Source of the DNA: Avoscillospira sp045579045
GTDB taxonomy: Bacteria > Bacillota > Clostridia > Oscillospirales > Oscillospiraceae
Length of the DNA stretch: 15,942 bases
Direction of reading: 5' to 3'
Assembly (NCBI GenBank): GCA_045579045.1
Contig: JAZNLL010000045.1
Span: 1-15,942 of the forward strand
Below the pieces are notes generated by a model, which saw only the letters and a program-made list of their open reading frames with translations, made no database searches and had not been told where the DNA came from. Each line of letters begins with the position of its first letter. Position 1 is the stretch's first letter. Position numbers and translations under genes: made by a program. Positions 13,515-15,942 of this stretch are shown here, one piece after another.

Positions 13515-14060
13515 TTACTCCTCACAAGATCCAAAGATAGAAGAATTAAAAATACAAAACGGGCGCACGCCGTCGTTGCCATTGTCGCCGTAGCTGTTGC
13601 CGATGACACAGCCGGACGGCGAAACGCATTCGACCCAATCGTCCGTGTCATGAGGTCTTGCGCTGAAGGGAGTTGCCAGCCACCACCATCTGTCGATCTT
13701 GTGCTGATCGAAAATGCCAACATTCTTCCGGTAAAAATCCAGCGTGCAAAGGCTGATCTTGCTCTCCAGTTCCCCGTAGGGGTTAAGACCGTCCAGCGCC
13801 GTCAGATCCGTCTTGAAGGTCAGCACATTCTCCTCGCCGACGGCCTCGATGATCTTTGGCAGAATCTCCTTCTGCATCCGCTTCAGAACATCGCTCTTTT
13901 TGAGATTGTTGTTTCTGCCGAAGCGGCTGATAAACGCAATGTCCCGGAACATCACCGGTGTTCCCAGCTCAGTAGACGGGAACTTGATGAGTTCAAAACC
14001 TGCGACGGAGAAAGTCTCTCCGTCATTTACGCCGTTGAATTTGATCTTTTCGCTGTTCAT
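13515..14060 (-). CDS. DGR target protein 1 (variable protein, C-type-lectin-like C-terminus)
   Basis: A 181-residue protein. ATG 14060 is used because GAAAGGAG lies upstream, overlapping the preceding stop; a longer frame to 14084 has no better site. The N-terminal part (GETFSVAGFELIKFPSTELG) and the block LDGLNPYGELESKISLCTLD lead to KIDRWWWLATPFSARPHDTD, then WVECVSPSG at 142-150. The variable stretch follows at 151-163, then GVRPF at 164-168 and a short tail. The WLATPFS ... VSPSG ... GVRP framework is that of DUF6273-like formylglycine/C-lectin-type DGR targets, in which variable residues sit on a surface for ligand binding. No signal peptide or membrane segment is seen. What it binds is unknown. 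Confidence 0.88.
   Translation of the reverse strand: MNSEKIKFNGVNDGETFSVAGFELIKFPSTELGTPVMFRDIAFISRFGRNNNLKKSDVLKRMQKEILPKIIEAVGEENVLTFKTDLTALDGLNPYGELESKISLCTLDFYRKNVGIFDQHKIDRWWWLATPFSARPHDTDDWVECVSPSGCVIGNSYGDNGNDGVRPFCIFNSSIFGSCEE
13559..13628 (-). repeat. DGR variable repeat 1 (VR1)
   Basis: A 70-bp repeat in the 3' end of target gene 1, flanked by the same 18- and 13-base sequences as TR. Allowing one inserted codon, all nine substitutions relative to TR occur at TR adenines (eight A to G, one A to T), and every non-A base of the TR core is kept. It encodes CVIGNSYGDNGND between CVSPSG and GVRP. Confidence 0.87.
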
Positions 14061-14073
14061 GTTGTGTCTCCTT

Positions 14074-14688
14074 TCAAGATACAAAGATATTAGATTTCAA
14101 AATACAAAACGGGCGCACGCCGAAGTTGACATAGCTGTAGAAGTAGATGCCGTCGCTGACAACGCCGGACGGCGAAACGCATTTGACCCAGGAATCGTTG
14201 CCATGCTTCTTGCTACTGAAAGCAGTCGCCAGCCAAGTCCAGATGTCCAGCTTGTACTCGTCCAGAATATTCACATACCGTCTGTATCGGTCAGCTGTCA
14301 TGGCAGATGCCCGGCGGCGGATCTTGCCGTAATCCTTCAGGCCGTCATCTGTGGTCAGATCCACGGTGTGCATCACGATATTTTCTTCACCGATAATAGC
14401 AGCGAGCTCATCGGCAAACTCCTCACAGATCTCGTCCGGATTTGAACCGTCGTAATTATTGTTATCGCCGAAACAAACATCCTTCCAGTACGCCTCTCTG
14501 CAGGCCACCGCCGTGGTATCACCGGAATGCTCCAGCACGATCAGTTCAAACCTGCCGATCTGGAAGGTCTTTTTCTTCGGCACCTCAGACAGCCGCCGAT
14601 CCTTCAGACCCAGCAGCTTTTTGACCTTCCCGACCTGCTTGTCCGTCAGTTCAGTCTTGACATCATTGATACAAATGTAGTTTTTCAT
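14074..14688 (-). CDS. DGR target protein 2 (variable protein, C-type-lectin-like C-terminus)
   Basis: A 204-residue protein. ATG 14688 has AAGGAG upstream inside the end of the previous gene; the frame upstream of it is the overlap with that gene. It is a paralogue of target protein 1. The blocks GRFELIVLEHSG, GEENIVMHTVDLTTDDGL and WTWLATAFSSKKHG align with FELIKF, GEENVLTFKTDLTALDGL and WWWLATPFS there. VSPSG is at 171-175, the variable stretch at 176-189 and GVRPF at 190-194. An extra N-terminal piece of about 35 residues (NYICINDVKTELTDKQVGKV) distinguishes it. No export signal is seen. Stop and next start are separated by 13 bases, so both targets are made from one message. Ligand unknown. 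Confidence 0.87.
   Translation of the reverse strand: MKNYICINDVKTELTDKQVGKVKKLLGLKDRRLSEVPKKKTFQIGRFELIVLEHSGDTTAVACREAYWKDVCFGDNNNYDGSNPDEICEEFADELAAIIGEENIVMHTVDLTTDDGLKDYGKIRRRASAMTADRYRRYVNILDEYKLDIWTWLATAFSSKKHGNDSWVKCVSPSGVVSDGIYFYSYVNFGVRPFCILKSNIFVS
14109..14181 (-). repeat. DGR variable repeat 2 (VR2)
   Basis: A 73-bp repeat in the 3' end of target gene 2 with the TR-type flanks. It is two codons longer than TR. With a two-codon gap, all changes but one fall on TR adenines; the exception is the first base of the first core codon (TAT versus GTT). It encodes VVSDGIYFYSYVNF, richer in Tyr, Phe and Val than VR1. Confidence 0.84.
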
Positions 14689-14690
14689 GT

Positions 14691-14954
14691 TTATTTCTCC
14701 TTCCTCACGCCATAAGAACAGAACGACCCGTTCTCTATGGGATGACAGCAACGCTTTGCGTGATACCCACCTGATGTATTCGGATGCAGTCTGCACTCTT
14801 CACATCGAGTGACTTCCATTTGTCTGCTTTCCAGTTTCTGAATTCGACTTCGCAGTTCTTCATTTTCTCTTTTCATTCTCGGGACGATTTCTTTGTGATA
14901 AATGTGCAGCATTTTAACTGCCTGCTTGTATAACGGCTTGTAGTTTTCGGCCAT
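14691..14954 (-). CDS. Coiled-coil plus zinc-ribbon protein upstream of the DGR targets
   Basis: An 87-residue protein with AAAGGATG before its ATG. Residues 1-48 form a helix with coiled-coil character (KMLHIYHKEIVPRMKRENEE, then LRSRIQKLESRQ). The C-terminal half carries RCEEC, RCCHP and FCSYGVRKE, a probable zinc site. The last block resembles that of the protein at 11634-11891. The gene stops 3 bases before the start of target protein 2 and supplies its ribosome site, so it is in one operon with the DGR. Function is unknown; the coiled coil suggests a dimer. It could be an unrelated phage protein that happens to lead the operon. Confidence 0.72.
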   Translation of the reverse strand: MAENYKPLYKQAVKMLHIYHKEIVPRMKRENEELRSRIQKLESRQMEVTRCEECRLHPNTSGGYHAKRCCHPIENGSFCSYGVRKEK

Positions 14955-14972
14955 AGCAATTCATCCTTTCCA

Positions 14973-15392
14973 TTATTCAGGCCAAAATTCATCCACTTCC
15001 ACATACATCCAACTTCCAGGCATCCGCTTGACACCCAGTTCTTCTAACGCTCTCGGTCTGTCGTATGCCACCGGATCTTCAATGGTCCAGGCATAGACTT
15101 CCTCACCTCCGGCAAAGGCGATCAGTTCCTGCAGGGGCACCATGGCTCTTTTAGCCAATCCGCCAACGGAATTTCGCCTCAGAAAGTGAGAAGCCAGAAA
15201 CTCGCCCACGATCTTCTTATCGACACACACAAACACCCGAACCGGCAGTTTCACATCCATAGGTCTCGTCTTCTGCACTTCGATAGTCTTCTCCTGAGAC
15301 TTCACCAATTCCCAGTACTTGGGCTTCATCTTCAAAAGCACAGACTTCATGACCAGTTCTTTCATATCAGAACCTCTTTCAGTAATTCCCAT
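14973..15392 (-). CDS. ASCH/PUA-like domain protein
   Basis: A 139-residue protein if it starts at ATG 15392, which has AAGGAG 7 bases upstream. A second ATG at 15365 with AGAGGT upstream would give 130 residues and removes a sequence without family character. The core MKSVLLKMKPKYWELVKSQE, then KTIEVQKTRP, followed by VRVFVCVDKKIVGEF and the late AWTIEDPVAYDRPRALEELG block, looks like the ASCH/PUA-type beta-barrel often found in phage small proteins. These folds bind RNA or modified nucleotides. SWMYVEVDEFWPE closes the barrel. There is no catalytic motif that I can assign. The biological role is open; an RNA-binding regulator is a reasonable reading. Confidence 0.7.
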   Translation of the reverse strand: MGITERGSDMKELVMKSVLLKMKPKYWELVKSQEKTIEVQKTRPMDVKLPVRVFVCVDKKIVGEFLASHFLRRNSVGGLAKRAMVPLQELIAFAGGEEVYAWTIEDPVAYDRPRALEELGVKRMPGSWMYVEVDEFWPE

Positions 15393-15395
15393 TTC

Positions 15396-15942
15396 TTAAC
15401 TCCTTTCTCTTTGTTGATTAATCTTGTACCACTTTCTTCCTGCCGCTTGCTTCCGGGCTCGCCTGCAGCTTTGACAGATTTTATTTTCGACCCGTTCAAA
15501 AAAGGTCTTTCCGCAGCGGACGCAGTATTGCGGTTGGATCCGGAGAAAATCGGAACAGGTATCACAGTCATCACAGTTTGCCAGACAAACACTGTTCAGA
15601 TCGTCCCAGTTCATACAGAGCGCCCGCTGGAAGTAATGGTCATAATCAGACTGCTTTTGCCGGCGAACCTCATAGGCCAGCACGGCGCAAAGCCTCTCCA
15701 GATCGTGCTTTACTGCTGTCCGGCATCGGGACAGGTGCGCACCTTGCTTCACGGTAGGTATTGGAGCTCCGCAGCCCCAATGGCCATCACCCATCAGAGC
15801 ACGCACCTTGTCTGCGTTCTCTGTTAGATAAACGAAATAAACCTTTCCCCGGACCGCCTTTTCTGACTTGCCGAGAGCCCGACCGATCATCGTGTAGCTG
15901 TCGCCACGGCGGATACCGTCTGCAAGGATCTGATAGTCGGCG
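15396..15942 (-). CDS. Myb/HTH-like DNA-binding protein with zinc ribbons (partial)
   Basis: The frame is open to the right edge, so the true start is outside the window; an internal ATG at 15890 sits inside a conserved helix. The visible N-terminal part reads ADYQILADGIRRGDSYTMIG, then RALGKSEKAVRGKVYFVY, a pattern of Myb/SANT- or sigma-like DNA-binding helices (IGRALGKSEKAVRGK being the recognition part). The C-terminal half holds CLANCDDCDTC, then CVRCGKTFF and CQSCRRARK, two probable zinc ribbons, and a basic end. A site-specific DNA-binding regulator or a phage homologue of a host-takeover factor is possible. The family was not identified. The stop at 15396 overlaps the ribosome site of the next gene. 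Confidence 0.65.
   Translation of the reverse strand, partial: ADYQILADGIRRGDSYTMIGRALGKSEKAVRGKVYFVYLTENADKVRALMGDGHWGCGAPIPTVKQGAHLSRCRTAVKHDLERLCAVLAYEVRRQKQSDYDHYFQRALCMNWDDLNSVCLANCDDCDTCSDFLRIQPQYCVRCGKTFFERVENKICQSCRRARKQAAGRKWYKINQQRERS

Noticed and set aside
13047..14181. The three repeats as a CRISPR array
   Set aside because: Spacing is irregular (hundreds of bases), two copies are inside genes, and no cas gene is present.

Overview
This window is part of a tailed-phage or prophage genome whose host is probably a Firmicute of the Clostridia class, perhaps a gut Oscillospiraceae/Ruminococcaceae-type organism. The host is inferred from the strong AGGAGG ribosome sites, the moderate GC content and the flavour of the phage genes; no host gene is present. 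Every gene I accept lies on the minus strand, so transcription runs from high to low coordinates.

Right part (15942 to about 14691): small accessory genes. These are a DNA-binding-like zinc protein cut by the window edge, an ASCH/PUA-like protein, and a coiled-coil plus zinc-ribbon protein.

Centre (14688 to 11907): a complete diversity-generating retroelement (DGR). Two paralogous target proteins each carry a variable repeat (VR) near the C-terminus. They are followed by an Avd-like four-helix accessory protein, a short adenine-rich template repeat (TR) and a reverse transcriptase with a YMDD box. TR and VRs share GC-rich flanks of 18 and 13 bases around a core. In VR1 every substitution relative to TR falls on a TR adenine, the DGR signature. 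The core lengths step by exactly one codon (67, 70 and 73 bp overall), which a single TR copied faithfully would not produce. This is the most interesting part of the window.

11891 to 9424: a run of small, tightly coupled genes (two zinc-ribbon proteins, a 73-aa protein, a DUF4406-like protein). Then comes a promoter-bearing spacer, an HUH rolling-circle-type replication protein, and a small protein of unknown function.

Left part (9249 to 1): packaging and virion genes. In order they are small terminase, large terminase, portal with an inserted zinc ribbon, terminator, 45-aa protein, scaffold, decoration-like protein, major capsid protein, adaptor-like protein fused to collagen repeats, a fibre-like protein, and a pectate-lyase-fold tailspike that runs off the left edge. 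The order resembles P22-like short-tailed phages, but no further tail gene is in view, so the morphology stays open. A roughly 29-bp motif occurs twice, once just upstream of the small terminase and once just after the terminator behind the portal. It may mark late-gene control sites.
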